This document shows, piece after piece, positions 9,275-18,016 of a stretch of DNA of 64,000 nt (position 1 is its first letter; each line of letters opens with the position of its first letter). A program made the position numbers and the translations under genes. The stretch is from assembly GCF_022807995.1 (NCBI RefSeq), contig NZ_CP094351.1:2015001-2079000 (forward strand). The letters are read 5' to 3'. This DNA comes from Pseudomonas orientalis (GTDB taxonomy: Bacteria > Pseudomonadota > Gammaproteobacteria > Pseudomonadales > Pseudomonadaceae). The notes below the pieces were generated by a model. It was given only the letters and a program-made list of their open reading frames with translations, had not been told where the DNA came from and made no database searches.

Positions 9275-11758
9275 TTAGAACGTGCCTTTCAAACTGACGG
9301 CGAAATTGCGCGGTTCGCCATAAAAATTACCCCAGGATGCCGTGCCTACGGTTTGATAGTAATTTTTGTCGAAGAGGTTTTTGCCGTTCAACGCGACGGT
9401 CCAGGTGTCATCCACACGGTAGGCCAGGCGCGCATCCCACAGGGCATAACCGGCTTGCTCCAGCTTGATGCCCTGCATCCGGTAATTGCTGCTCTGTGCA
9501 TTGACGCCGGCTCCCACGCTCCACTTGGACAGCGCGCCATCAAGCTGGTAATCGCCCCACATGCGCAGCATGTGCCGGGGCACGTAGGTATTGGACGCGC
9601 CACCTTCAAGGCTGCTGTCGATGTTCTTCAGCGACTTGGTCTGGGTGTAGGTGTAGCCGCCAGACAGCTGCAGGCGCTCGAGCAATTGGCCGCTGACCTC
9701 GGCTTCGACGCCCTGGGCGCGCACTTTGCCGGTGTCGGTGTAGCAATAGCCATCGGCGGAGGTCGGGCAAAAACTCAGGAAGTCGGTCTCGGCGCCGTTT
9801 TTTTCGAGCGCGCGGAACAGCGCCAGCGAGCTGTTGAGGCGCCCGTCGAACCATTCGCCCTTGATGCCCAGCTCGTAGTTGTTACCGATTTTCGGTTTGA
9901 GCGCCGCGCCATCGGCCGTTGCGTAGGAACTCTGTGGCTGGAAGATATCGGCGTAGCTGGCGTATACCGACAGGTGTTCGTTGAGGTCGTAGATCAGCGC
10001 GGCGAACGGGGTGACTTCGCCGGTTTCTTTGGTGTGTGCGTCCTGCACGCTCCATTCGCCCCAGCCCAGGTTGTTCGACTCGCGGCGGTTGTCGTACCAG
10101 CTCACGCGACTGCCCACGATAAACATCAACGGCTCGGCCAGGCGCAGGCGCAGCGTGGCATAGGTGCCGTATTGCGTGGCGGTTTCCTTGACCGTGCCGC
10201 CGCGGTACATGTTCGGCCAGAAGGTGTCATTGGCCGGTTCCGGGAAGTGGTGGTCGGGTTGGTAAATGCTTTGCCGTTTGGGCAAGTTCTGGATCGCGTA
10301 AATGTCGTCCTGGGTGCCACGGCTGCCGTTGGCGCCCAGGATCAATTCATGTTCCAGGCCAAAGGCTTCGAACGTGCCATCCAGGTAGGCATCGAGGCCG
10401 AAGTCCTTGTGGTCATAGTCCATCAAGGCCGCGTAGGAATTGGCGGTAGGCAGCGGGTTACCGTAAGCGATGGTACCTTCGCTGGCGGCGTATTTGGTGT
10501 CTTGCAGGTTGCGGCTGTGCACGGCGGCGACTTTGAGTGTCCAGTCGTCGCTGAAGTGATGGGTGAGGTCGGCGAAGAATGTGGCGCGTCGGCTTTGCCA
10601 GTCGTTCCAGGATTGCCCCAGGCACGTGGAGCGGCTGAGTTTGGCGCTCTTGCCGTCGCTGTAGCGTGGCAAGCCGCCCCAGCACGGGCTGGCATCGATG
10701 TCCTCATAACTGGCGCCCAGGCCCAGGGAGGTGTCGGGGTTGAGGTCGACATCCAGCGCGCCATAGAACGCCCGGTCCTTGCGCTTGGAAATGTCCATGT
10801 AGGAACCGCGATCCTGTTGACTGAACGCCACGCGGCCACGCACGGTGCCACTGTCATTGAGTGGCCCACCGGCGTCGACATCGGCGCGGTAGTTGTCCCA
10901 AGTGCCGGCGGACAGCGACAGGCTGGAGGTCGGCTTGGCCTGCGGGCGCTTGCGTACGAAGTTCACTGCGCCGCTGGCGGTGCCGGCGCCCTTGAGCATG
11001 CCGGCCGCGCCTTTGAGCACTTCCACACGGTCATAAATCGCCATGTTGGCGCTGAAACTGTCGGCCTGTACGTAGTCCTTGCCCATGTCCAGCGGCACAC
11101 CGTCGTACTGGTACTGGCCAAGCATCTTGAAGCCACGGGAATAGAAATATTTGCCGCCCATGGGCGATTCATAGGTGGTGATTCCCGGCGTGCGCTCCAT
11201 CACGTCGTCGATGGTGGTGACGTTCTGGTCGTCCATCAATTGACGGGTCATCACGCTCACCGACTGCGGCGTTTCGCGCAGGCTGTGCTCGCCTTTGCCA
11301 ATGGTGACCGCACCGGTGGTGTAGGCGCCGGTGCCGTCGGTCATTGCTCCCAGGCGATCGCCCGTGATCATCGTCGCGCCCAGGTTCAGCGCGCCGGTAT
11401 CGGCCGTTTGCGGTAGCAGCAGCCAGGTGCTGTTGCCCTGGCGTTGGGCTTGCAGGCCCTGATCACGCAGTAACCGGGCCAAGGCTTGTTCAGGGTCAAA
11501 GCTGCCGTTGAGCCCGCTGCTGGTTTTGCCGGCGACGCTGCTGGCGTCGTAGGACAGGCTGATCCCGGCCTGGCGAGCGAACTGGTCCAGTGCCGAAGCG
11601 AGCGGTCCGGGTGCGATCCGCCAATCGCGGGCCTGGGTGTCGGCGGCACTCTCGGCCGGCGCCGCCAGGGGCAGGCTGGCACCGCCCAGGCAGATGCCGA
11701 GCATAGCGGCCCGTACCGCATGTTTGAGAGATAAACGTTGGGAGGGGAACGCTTGCAT
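9275..11758 (-). CDS. TonB-dependent siderophore receptor with signalling domain
   Basis: Outer-membrane ferric-siderophore receptor of the FpvA/FecA transducer type (827 aa). It has a signal peptide (to about residue 36) and an STN signalling domain at about 45-95 (GPLASALDQFARQAG). A plug follows at about 140-260 (SVSVMTRQLMDDQNV), then a 22-strand barrel ending in aromatic LKGTF. The STN domain and the upstream sigma/anti-sigma pair imply that ligand binding signals through the FecR-like protein to induce this gene. The ligand cannot be read: hydroxamate, pyoverdine or xenosiderophore are all possible. There is a 102-bp gap to the anti-sigma gene. Confidence 0.9.
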   Translation of the reverse strand: MQAFPSQRLSLKHAVRAAMLGICLGGASLPLAAPAESAADTQARDWRIAPGPLASALDQFARQAGISLSYDASSVAGKTSSGLNGSFDPEQALARLLRDQGLQAQRQGNSTWLLLPQTADTGALNLGATMITGDRLGAMTDGTGAYTTGAVTIGKGEHSLRETPQSVSVMTRQLMDDQNVTTIDDVMERTPGITTYESPMGGKYFYSRGFKMLGQYQYDGVPLDMGKDYVQADSFSANMAIYDRVEVLKGAAGMLKGAGTASGAVNFVRKRPQAKPTSSLSLSAGTWDNYRADVDAGGPLNDSGTVRGRVAFSQQDRGSYMDISKRKDRAFYGALDVDLNPDTSLGLGASYEDIDASPCWGGLPRYSDGKSAKLSRSTCLGQSWNDWQSRRATFFADLTHHFSDDWTLKVAAVHSRNLQDTKYAASEGTIAYGNPLPTANSYAALMDYDHKDFGLDAYLDGTFEAFGLEHELILGANGSRGTQDDIYAIQNLPKRQSIYQPDHHFPEPANDTFWPNMYRGGTVKETATQYGTYATLRLRLAEPLMFIVGSRVSWYDNRRESNNLGWGEWSVQDAHTKETGEVTPFAALIYDLNEHLSVYASYADIFQPQSSYATADGAALKPKIGNNYELGIKGEWFDGRLNSSLALFRALEKNGAETDFLSFCPTSADGYCYTDTGKVRAQGVEAEVSGQLLERLQLSGGYTYTQTKSLKNIDSSLEGGASNTYVPRHMLRMWGDYQLDGALSKWSVGAGVNAQSSNYRMQGIKLEQAGYALWDARLAYRVDDTWTVALNGKNLFDKNYYQTVGTASWGNFYGEPRNFAVSLKGTF

Positions 11759-11860
11759 GACCGCGGATGCTCCTGAAAGAAGTGGATAACTCCGGCCTGT
11801 TGATCGGCCTTTCCTTACAGGTCGAGCGGCGATGAGAATTCACCTCATTTATTTTTCCGG

Positions 11861-12832
11861 TCAAGCCCGCGAGGACAGGGTCACCCAATAGCGGCTGCGG
11901 TAGGTCAGGGTGACCGGAAGCGATTGGGCGAGCAATTGCAGCACCTGATCGGTGTCGTCCAGTTGATATGTCCCCGACACCCGCAGTGCGGCCACGGCTT
12001 CACTGCAACGCACCAGGCCGTTGCGGTAGCGGCCCAGTTCGGCGAGGAAATCATCCAGACGCATGTCGTGGGCGCTGATTACTCCCTCGCTCCAGGCCCA
12101 GGGATCGAGGCCGTTGGTCGGGGCAGGGCGGATACCGTTGCGGTCGAACAGCACCTGTTCGCCGGGCTTGATCACTTGGCTTGCTTGGGCGGCGTGGCGG
12201 TCGGCAAACACCGCCACCGCACCCTGTTGCACCCGCAGCAGCGTGCCGTGGGATTCTTCGCGCACCAGAAAGCGCGTGCCGAGGGCGCGCAGGTCACCGT
12301 CGCGGGCGTGGACCCAGAACGGGCGATTGTCGGCGCCGGTATGGATCAACACCTCACCCTGACGCAGGCTCAGCAGCCGCCGCTGGGCAGTCAACGTGAC
12401 GTCGATAGCGCTGGCGCTGTTGAGCTGGAGCTTGCTGCCCTCGTTCAACGCCACCCAGCGTCGTTCGCCGGTGGCGGTGCGGTAGTCGGCGATCAGCGCG
12501 GGCAGGGGCGTGTAGTCGCGGCCCAGCCAGGTCAAGCCGGCGGCACCGGCCAACAGCCCGAGCACCTTCAAGCCTTCACGACGGCTGATGTGCCGGCGCG
12601 CGCCATCCAGGGCGTGGCGACCGATATGCGCGGGCAATTGGCTGAAGTCGTCATTCATCGTCGCCACTCGCTGCCACGCCAGTTGATGCGCGGCGCTGGT
12701 GTGCAGCCACTGTTCAAAGGCGGCGGTGGCGGCGTCGTCAGCGCTGTTGAAACGCAGTTTGATCATCCACTGGATCGCCTGATCCACCAGGCGCGAGTCA
12801 ACAGTCCGCATAGCGCAACCGATAGCAGGCAT
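11861..12832 (-). CDS. FecR-family anti-sigma factor
   Basis: Inner-membrane sigma regulator of 323 aa. The N-terminal cytoplasmic DUF4880 segment (DQAIQWMIKL) holds the ECF sigma factor. One membrane helix lies near residues 89-105 (VLGLLAGAAGLTWLG). The periplasmic FecR domain (about 120-215) contacts the receptor STN domain. The chosen ATG overlaps the sigma gene by 35 bp and has AAGG 6 nt upstream; an alternative ATG at 12811 lacks a ribosome site. It is the middle gene of a sigma, anti-sigma, receptor set. Confidence 0.9.
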   Translation of the reverse strand: MPAIGCAMRTVDSRLVDQAIQWMIKLRFNSADDAATAAFEQWLHTSAAHQLAWQRVATMNDDFSQLPAHIGRHALDGARRHISRREGLKVLGLLAGAAGLTWLGRDYTPLPALIADYRTATGERRWVALNEGSKLQLNSASAIDVTLTAQRRLLSLRQGEVLIHTGADNRPFWVHARDGDLRALGTRFLVREESHGTLLRVQQGAVAVFADRHAAQASQVIKPGEQVLFDRNGIRPAPTNGLDPWAWSEGVISAHDMRLDDFLAELGRYRNGLVRCSEAVAALRVSGTYQLDDTDQVLQLLAQSLPVTLTYRSRYWVTLSSRA

Positions 12833-13313
12833 GCAGCGCCTTGGCCAGGTCGCGCTCCACCGTGGCCCTGGACACGCCCAGGCGCACGGCGATTTGCGGG
12901 CAGGTCAAGCCGTCCAGTTGCGCCAGCAGGAAGGCCTCACGCACCCGCGGTTTGAGTTGATCGAGCAAACGGTCGATGCGCTCCAGGCTGTCGAGGATCA
13001 GCAAGCGGGTTTCTTCGCTCGGTACCTCGACTTGCGGGAAATGCGCCAGGCTCTCCAGATAGGCGCGTTCCAGTTCGCGGCGCCGGTATTGGTCGATCAT
13101 CAAGCTGCGCGCAATGCTGCTCAAGTAAGCACGCGGTTGCTGCAACGTTTGTTGCCGGCGCGCGTTGAGCAGGCGCACGAAGGTTTCCTGGGCCAGGTCG
13201 GCGGCGTGCTCGCGGCAGCCGGTACGCCGGCTCAACCAGCCGCGCAGCCAGGCATGATGGGTTTGGTACAGCTGGCCGATGGCGGCATGGTCCAGTGGGT
13301 GATCGCTCGACAT
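12798..13313 (-). CDS. FecI-like ECF sigma factor
   Basis: Extracytoplasmic-function sigma factor of the iron-starvation class (171 aa from the ATG at 13313; another ATG lies 6 nt upstream). Region 2 shows HAADLAQETFVRLL and region 4 shows LDGLTCPQIAVRLGVSRATVERDL, an HTH for -35 recognition. It should direct transcription of the receptor gene after release by the FecR-like protein. A candidate Fur box sits about 28 bp upstream. The target promoter near 11,820-11,860 (GGAAA on the minus strand overlapping the fecR stop) is only a suggestion. Confidence 0.92.
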   Translation of the reverse strand: MSSDHPLDHAAIGQLYQTHHAWLRGWLSRRTGCREHAADLAQETFVRLLNARRQQTLQQPRAYLSSIARSLMIDQYRRRELERAYLESLAHFPQVEVPSEETRLLILDSLERIDRLLDQLKPRVREAFLLAQLDGLTCPQIAVRLGVSRATVERDLAKALHACYRLRYADC

Positions 13314-13340
13314 GGGCATCCCGGCGCAGCCGTCTTAATT

Positions 13341-13359
13341 GATAATGTTTCGCATTCTA
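13341..13359 (-). promoter_or_regulatory. candidate Fur box upstream of ECF sigma gene
   Basis: GATAATGTTTCGCATTCTA matches the 19-bp Fur consensus GATAATGATAATCATTATC at 13 positions, with the left half perfect. Its position just upstream of an iron-starvation sigma gene is where Fur repression is expected. Confidence 0.6.
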
Positions 13360-13408
13360 GTCGTTGAGCGTGGGAATGGGCAATCGGATGTCGAGCACGG
13401 TTCAAAGG

Positions 13409-13495
13409 GTGGGAGGGGGCTTGCTCCCGATGAGGGCGTGTCAGCCAATGCTTTTGTGGCTGGCACACTGCAATCGGGAGCAAGCCCCCTCCCAC
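13409..13495. repeat. REPIN (GTGGGAGGGGGCTTGC type)
   Basis: Two perfect inverted 23-bp arms (13409-13431 and 13473-13495, starting GTGGGAGGGGGCTTGCTCCC) around a 41-bp spacer. This is a standard Pseudomonas REP doublet, and a single degenerate arm of the same type recurs at 35,845. It lies between the sigma gene promoter and the convergent end of the isonitrile hydratase gene; no coding content. Confidence 0.9.
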
Positions 13496-13535
13496 ATTTA
13501 GATCTGCATGCATCAGTGGGAATTCAGGCGCCAGC

Positions 13536-14216
13536 TCAACCCAAGCGTGCCGCCGCCCGCGCAACAATCTCTCCACGCACCCTGCGTGATTCGGCCGTGC
13601 GTTTGTTGGCTTCTTCCAGCACATGCCTGGGCGCCGTATCCGGGCGGCCCGAGTCGAACGGTGGGGCCGGCGCGTATTCGATTTGCAGCTGCACCAATTG
13701 CGCCGCGGCTTCGCTGTACAACTCCGCCGCCAGGGTCAGCGCAAAGTCGATACCCGCCGTGATCCCACCGCCGGTAAACAGGTTGCCGTCACGCACTACG
13801 CGCGCGTGCACCGGGATCGCGCCCAGTGGCGCGAGCAGGTCGTGGTAGGCCCAGTGGGTGGTGGCCTTGCGACCGCGCAGCAAACCCGCCGCGCCCAGCA
13901 CCAGCGAGCCGGTGCACACCGAGGTCAGGTAGCGCACGGTTTGCGCCTGGGCCTTGAGGAAGTCCAGTGTGGTGGGGTCTTCCATCAAGGCGCCAACGCC
14001 CGAGCCGCCGGGTACGCACAGTACGTCCAGGTTCGGGCAGTCGGCGTAGGTCATGGTCGGCGTAAACACCAGGCCGGTGCTGGAGGTGACAGGCGCCAGC
14101 TCTTGCCACACCAAGTGCAGCTTCACGTCCGGCAGCGAACCGAGCACGTCATAGGGGCCGGTCAGGTCCAGCTGCTGGATGCCGGGGAACAGCAGAAAAC
14201 CGATGTGCAAGGTCAT
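13536..14216 (-). CDS. inhA: isonitrile hydratase (DJ-1/PfpI family)
   Basis: Cytoplasmic enzyme hydrating isonitriles to N-substituted formamides. The protein (226 aa from the ATG at 14216, GGAG 8 nt upstream) follows the Pseudomonas putida InhA pattern closely: IGFLLFPGIQQLDLTGPYDVL at the start, nucleophile in SVCTGSLVLGAAG with Cys101 as in InhA, then TTHWAYHDLLAPLGAIPV and NLFTGGGITAGIDFALTL. An in-frame start 36 bp upstream has less support. It is divergent from a GlxA-type regulator that probably controls it. It could also be another DJ-1 superfamily member, but the similarity to InhA runs along the whole length. Confidence 0.85.
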   Translation of the reverse strand: MTLHIGFLLFPGIQQLDLTGPYDVLGSLPDVKLHLVWQELAPVTSSTGLVFTPTMTYADCPNLDVLCVPGGSGVGALMEDPTTLDFLKAQAQTVRYLTSVCTGSLVLGAAGLLRGRKATTHWAYHDLLAPLGAIPVHARVVRDGNLFTGGGITAGIDFALTLAAELYSEAAAQLVQLQIEYAPAPPFDSGRPDTAPRHVLEEANKRTAESRRVRGEIVARAAARLG

Positions 14217-14307
14217 GAATGACGCTCCAGGAAAAGGGGTGGACGGCTTCACTGTAGAGGCCTAGGCTTTGGCGCATACGCCATTGAGCCCACAGATCAC
14301 GCCAATC

Positions 14308-15273
14308 ATGCCCAGAGTCATTCATGTCCTCGCTTTCGATAATGCCCAGGTGCTCGACGTCACCGGGCCTCTGCAGGTGTTCGCTTCGGCCAATGACCTG
14401 GCGCGCCAGCGCAGTTTGCCCTTGCCCTACGCAGTGAATGTGATCGCTGACCAGGCCAACCCGGTGACGACGTCGGCGGGTCTGGCGCTGTTGGCCGATC
14501 CGCTGCCCGGCGTCGACCAGCCGTGCGACACGCTGGTAATCGCCGGCGGGTGGGGCGTATATGGCGCCGCCGAAGACCCGGCGCTGGTGCATTGGGTGCG
14601 GGAAAAATCGCGGCACACCCGGCGCATGGCCTCGGTCTGCACCGGCGCTTTCCTGTTGGCCGCCAGTGGCCTGCTCGACGGTTGCCGCGTGGCCACGCAC
14701 TGGACGCGTTGTGAAGAACTGGCGCGCAAGTTTCCCGCACTGACGGTGGAGTCCAATCCGATTTTTATCCGGCAAGGCGCACTGTGGACCTCGGCCGGCG
14801 TGACCGCCGGTATCGATCTGTGCCTGGCCCTGGTGGAGGAGGACCTGGGGCGCGCCGTCGCCCTGGAGGTGGCGCGGCACCTGGTGGTATTTCTCAAACG
14901 TCCCGGCGGGCAGTCGCAATTCAGCGTGACCCTGTCCCTGCAAAAGAGCGACAGCCGCTTTGCCGAGTTGCATGCCTGGATCGCCGAAAACCTCAAGCTG
15001 GACCTGAGTATCGCCACCCTGGCCGCTCAAGCCGGTATGAGTGAGCGCAGCTTTGTGCGCCACTACCGTGCCGAAACCGGCCAGACGCCGGCGCGTGCCG
15101 TGGAGCTGCTCCGTGTGGAAAGCGCGCGCCGGCAATTGGCCGACAGCAGCACCTCAATCAAACGCATCGCCATGCAGTGCGGGTTTGGCTGTGAAGAGAC
15201 CCTGCGGCGCAGTTTCCTGCGGGCCCTGTCGGTGACGCCCCAGGCTTACCGCGAGCGCTTTTCACCGCTGTAG
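14308..15273 (+). CDS. GlxA-family AraC-type regulator
   Basis: Transcription regulator of 321 aa with an N-terminal DJ-1/PfpI-like sensing domain (VIHVLAFDNAQVLDVTGP; cysteine in SVCTGAFLLAASGLL near residue 120) and a C-terminal AraC double HTH (LDLSIATLAAQAGMSERSFV and the second helix pair around SIKRIAMQCGFG). The ATG at 14308 is chosen over an upstream TTG. Its N-terminal fold is related to the enzyme encoded divergently 91 bp away, a common sensor-enzyme pairing that suggests it regulates inhA. Its stop overlaps the convergent hydrolase gene by 12 bp. Confidence 0.85.
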   Translation: MPRVIHVLAFDNAQVLDVTGPLQVFASANDLARQRSLPLPYAVNVIADQANPVTTSAGLALLADPLPGVDQPCDTLVIAGGWGVYGAAEDPALVHWVREKSRHTRRMASVCTGAFLLAASGLLDGCRVATHWTRCEELARKFPALTVESNPIFIRQGALWTSAGVTAGIDLCLALVEEDLGRAVALEVARHLVVFLKRPGGQSQFSVTLSLQKSDSRFAELHAWIAENLKLDLSIATLAAQAGMSERSFVRHYRAETGQTPARAVELLRVESARRQLADSSTSIKRIAMQCGFGCEETLRRSFLRALSVTPQAYRERFSPL

Positions 15274-16164
15274 CAATTCCAGCAGCGCCGCCAGGGTGGC
15301 CTGCGGCGCTTCCTGGGGAATATTGTGGCCCACGCCGGGCAGCACTTGCCGTCGATAAAAGCCGCTGAAATGTTCGATATCGTCGTCTTCTGCTGGTGGC
15401 GGCCCCACGCCGTCATCGGCACCGCACAGCGAAATGCTCGGCACCGAAATCGGCGGTTGCAGCGCCAATGCCTCCTCGATGACCGCCAGCGCCGGGTCGC
15501 CTGGCGCGTACATGAAGCGATGGCGATAGGAATGGATCACCACCTCGACAAAATCCGGGTTGTCGAACGAGGGCGCGGTTTGCCCATACAGGCTCGGCCC
15601 GTGCGCCCAGGACGGTGACCACAACGACCACAACAGCTCGCACAACTCCCGCCGGTTGGCCGTCAGGCCATCCACGCCGCGCTGGGTGTGAAAGTAATAC
15701 TGGTACCACAAGCGGTGTTCTGTCTCAGGTGCTCGCGGCTTGAGTGACTGGGCGATGTTCTGGATGTTGTAGCCATCGCCGGTCACCAGCCCGCGCACCC
15801 GCTGCGGCCACAGCGCCGCGACGATACACGCGGCGCGCCCGCCCCAGTCGTAGCCTGCCAGGGTGGCGCAGGGGATGGACAGCGCATCCATGAAGTCCAG
15901 CAAGTCCTTGCCCAGCGCCGCCTGTTGACCGGAACGCATGACCTGCTCGTTGATAAACCGCGTCGGGCCATAACCACGCAGGTAGGGCACCAGCACGCGG
16001 TAACCCTGTTCGGCCAGGTGCGGCGCGATGTCATCGTAGCCGCGAGGGTCGTAGGGGAAACCGTGCAGCAGGATCACCGGCTCACCCTCGAGCGGGCCAT
16101 GGGTTTCATAGGCGATATCGAGCATGGACGTGCGCACGTAGAGCAGCGGGGCGAGGGTGGTCAT
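15262..16164 (-). CDS. alpha/beta hydrolase (epoxide hydrolase/dehalogenase-like)
   Basis: Alpha/beta hydrolase of 300 aa from the ATG at 16164. The oxyanion HGFPYDPRG motif is at about residues 36-44. The nucleophile elbow GYDWGG carries aspartate rather than serine, as in epoxide hydrolases and haloalkane dehalogenases. CGADDGVGPPP is a plausible acid site and GVGHNIPQEAP the catalytic histidine. It lies 25 bp after the GH15 gene in the same direction and probably shares its operon. Substrate unknown. Confidence 0.85.
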   Translation of the reverse strand: MTTLAPLLYVRTSMLDIAYETHGPLEGEPVILLHGFPYDPRGYDDIAPHLAEQGYRVLVPYLRGYGPTRFINEQVMRSGQQAALGKDLLDFMDALSIPCATLAGYDWGGRAACIVAALWPQRVRGLVTGDGYNIQNIAQSLKPRAPETEHRLWYQYYFHTQRGVDGLTANRRELCELLWSLWSPSWAHGPSLYGQTAPSFDNPDFVEVVIHSYRHRFMYAPGDPALAVIEEALALQPPISVPSISLCGADDGVGPPPAEDDDIEHFSGFYRRQVLPGVGHNIPQEAPQATLAALLELLQR

Positions 16165-16189
16165 GATCGGCTCCTGAACAGGGGGAAAG

Positions 16190-18016
16190 TCATGGTTGCC
16201 ATACCGTTTTCGCCCCACTGAGTTTACGGTCCAGAAACGTCGCCGCACTGATCAGCGCCAAATGGCTCAACGCCTGGGGTGTGTTGCCCAGGTGCCGGGC
16301 CTGGCTGTCGAACTCTTCGGCATACAGCCCCAGCGGGTTGGCGTAGCGCAGCAGTTGTTCGAATTCCAGGTGCGCCTTTTCCACTTGACCGGCGCGGGCC
16401 AGGCATTCGACGTACCAGAACGAACACGCGGCAAACGCGCCTTCAGTGCCTTGCAACCCATCGATCTGGCTGTCGTCGTTGCGGTAACGGTAGACCATGC
16501 CATCGCGGACCAGGCTTTTCTGGATCGCCTCCAAGGTCGACAGCCAGCGCGGATCGGTGGCAGCAACGAAGCGCACCAGCGGCATCAACAGCATCGAGCC
16601 GTCCAGGGCGGTGCTGCCGATGTGCTGCACAAAATGCCCGCGTTCTTCGTTCCAGAAGTTGCTCCAGATATCGGCATAGATCGCTTGGCGCGTCTGGTCC
16701 CAACGGGCGAACGGTGCCGGTAACGAGCGCTTGGAGGCCAGGCGGATGGCGCGGTCCAGGGCCACCCAGCACATCAGGCGCGAGTGCAGGAAGTGGTGCT
16801 GCTCGCCGCGCATTTCCCAGATGCCGACGTCTTGCCGGTTCCAGATTTCGCAGACCTGGTCAACCACTTCCACGGTGTGCTTCCAGCCTTCGTGGGAGAT
16901 GGCTTCGCCGTATTTGTTGACCAGGTAAACCGCGTCCATCAGTTCGCCGTAGATATCCAGCTGAACCTGGTCGAACGCTTCATTGCCGACGCGCACCGGC
17001 TGGGCGCCGCCGTGGCCGCTGAGATGATCCAGCGTGGTCTCCGGCAGTTCCTGGCGGCCATCGATGCCGTACAGGATGTTGATTTTTGTCAGTTGGCCGC
17101 AACAGTCGCTGACCCGTCCCTTGAGCCAGCGCATGTAGGCGTTGGCTTCCTCGACAAAACCCAGGCGCATGAACGCGTAGACGGTAAAGGAAGCGTCGCG
17201 GATCCAGGTGTAGCGGTAGTCCCAGTTGCGTTCGCCGCCGGGCGTCTCGGGCAGGCCGAAGGTGGCGGCAGCGATGATGGCGCCGTGTTTGCGTGAGGTC
17301 AGCAACTTCAGCGCGAGGGCCGAACGGTTGACCATTTCACGCCAGCGTCCCCGGTAGTTCGATTGACCGATCCAACTGCGCCAGAACTTCAAGGTGCGTT
17401 CCAGGTAAAGCTCGGTGCAGGCGTTCGTCACGCGTGGATCATCCTGGCCGCCGAGGACGAACTCGGCGCCTTCGTCCTGGGCCAGGGTGAAGCTGGCCGT
17501 TGCCGCATCCTCGTCCAGCGTCAGCGGATGGCTGCCTGCCAGCCGCAGGCCGGGCTGACCGTCCGCGCTGAACAGCACGCCCCCTTCAACGGCCTCGGCG
17601 TGGGTGTTGGCGCGGGCATAGTCATGGCGCACGGCGCAGCGCAGATGGAACGTCGCCGTGCCGCTGACCACCCGCACGCGGCGGATCAATAGAGGCAGAT
17701 CATCGACTTCTTCGCTGACGGCCAGCAAATCGGTGATCTCCACCACCGCCGTATCGCTGAGCCAGCGGGTTTGCAGCACATTGGTGTCGGGCAGGTAGAT
17801 CTGCTCGCGGCGTGCATTGGGCAGGTCCGGGGTGAGCTGGAAGGTGCCGGCCTCGGGGCTGTCGAGCAATGCGCAGAAGATCGACGGGCTGTCGAATTCC
17901 GGCCAGCAGAAAAAGTCGATACTGCCTTGGTCATTCACCAACGCAGCGCTGCGCATGTCGCCGATGATGCCGTGGGCATCGATGGGGCTTTGTGGCTCGT
18001 TCTTCAAATCAACCAT
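16190..18016 (-). CDS. GH15 glucoamylase/trehalase-like glycoside hydrolase
   Basis: Cytoplasmic-looking glycoside hydrolase of about 608 aa with no signal peptide. An N-terminal beta-sandwich domain (IIGDMRSAALVNDQGSIDFF) is followed by the (alpha/alpha)6 barrel. RNWDYRYTWIRDASFTVYAF and GTEGAFAACSFWYVECL include likely catalytic glutamate regions. Members release glucose from alpha-glucans or trehalose. ATG at 18016 is preferred (GGAG 10 nt upstream); it overlaps the end of the SDR gene. Together with the glucose dehydrogenase-like neighbour this suggests glucose release followed by oxidation. Confidence 0.88.
   Translation of the reverse strand: MVDLKNEPQSPIDAHGIIGDMRSAALVNDQGSIDFFCWPEFDSPSIFCALLDSPEAGTFQLTPDLPNARREQIYLPDTNVLQTRWLSDTAVVEITDLLAVSEEVDDLPLLIRRVRVVSGTATFHLRCAVRHDYARANTHAEAVEGGVLFSADGQPGLRLAGSHPLTLDEDAATASFTLAQDEGAEFVLGGQDDPRVTNACTELYLERTLKFWRSWIGQSNYRGRWREMVNRSALALKLLTSRKHGAIIAAATFGLPETPGGERNWDYRYTWIRDASFTVYAFMRLGFVEEANAYMRWLKGRVSDCCGQLTKINILYGIDGRQELPETTLDHLSGHGGAQPVRVGNEAFDQVQLDIYGELMDAVYLVNKYGEAISHEGWKHTVEVVDQVCEIWNRQDVGIWEMRGEQHHFLHSRLMCWVALDRAIRLASKRSLPAPFARWDQTRQAIYADIWSNFWNEERGHFVQHIGSTALDGSMLLMPLVRFVAATDPRWLSTLEAIQKSLVRDGMVYRYRNDDSQIDGLQGTEGAFAACSFWYVECLARAGQVEKAHLEFEQLLRYANPLGLYAEEFDSQARHLGNTPQALSHLALISAATFLDRKLSGAKTVWQP

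Noticed and set aside
9248..11416. Long plus-strand open frame (about 720 codons) opposite the TonB receptor
   Set aside because: It mirrors the receptor gene through GC-rich codon bias, has no homologous motifs, and no ribosome site.
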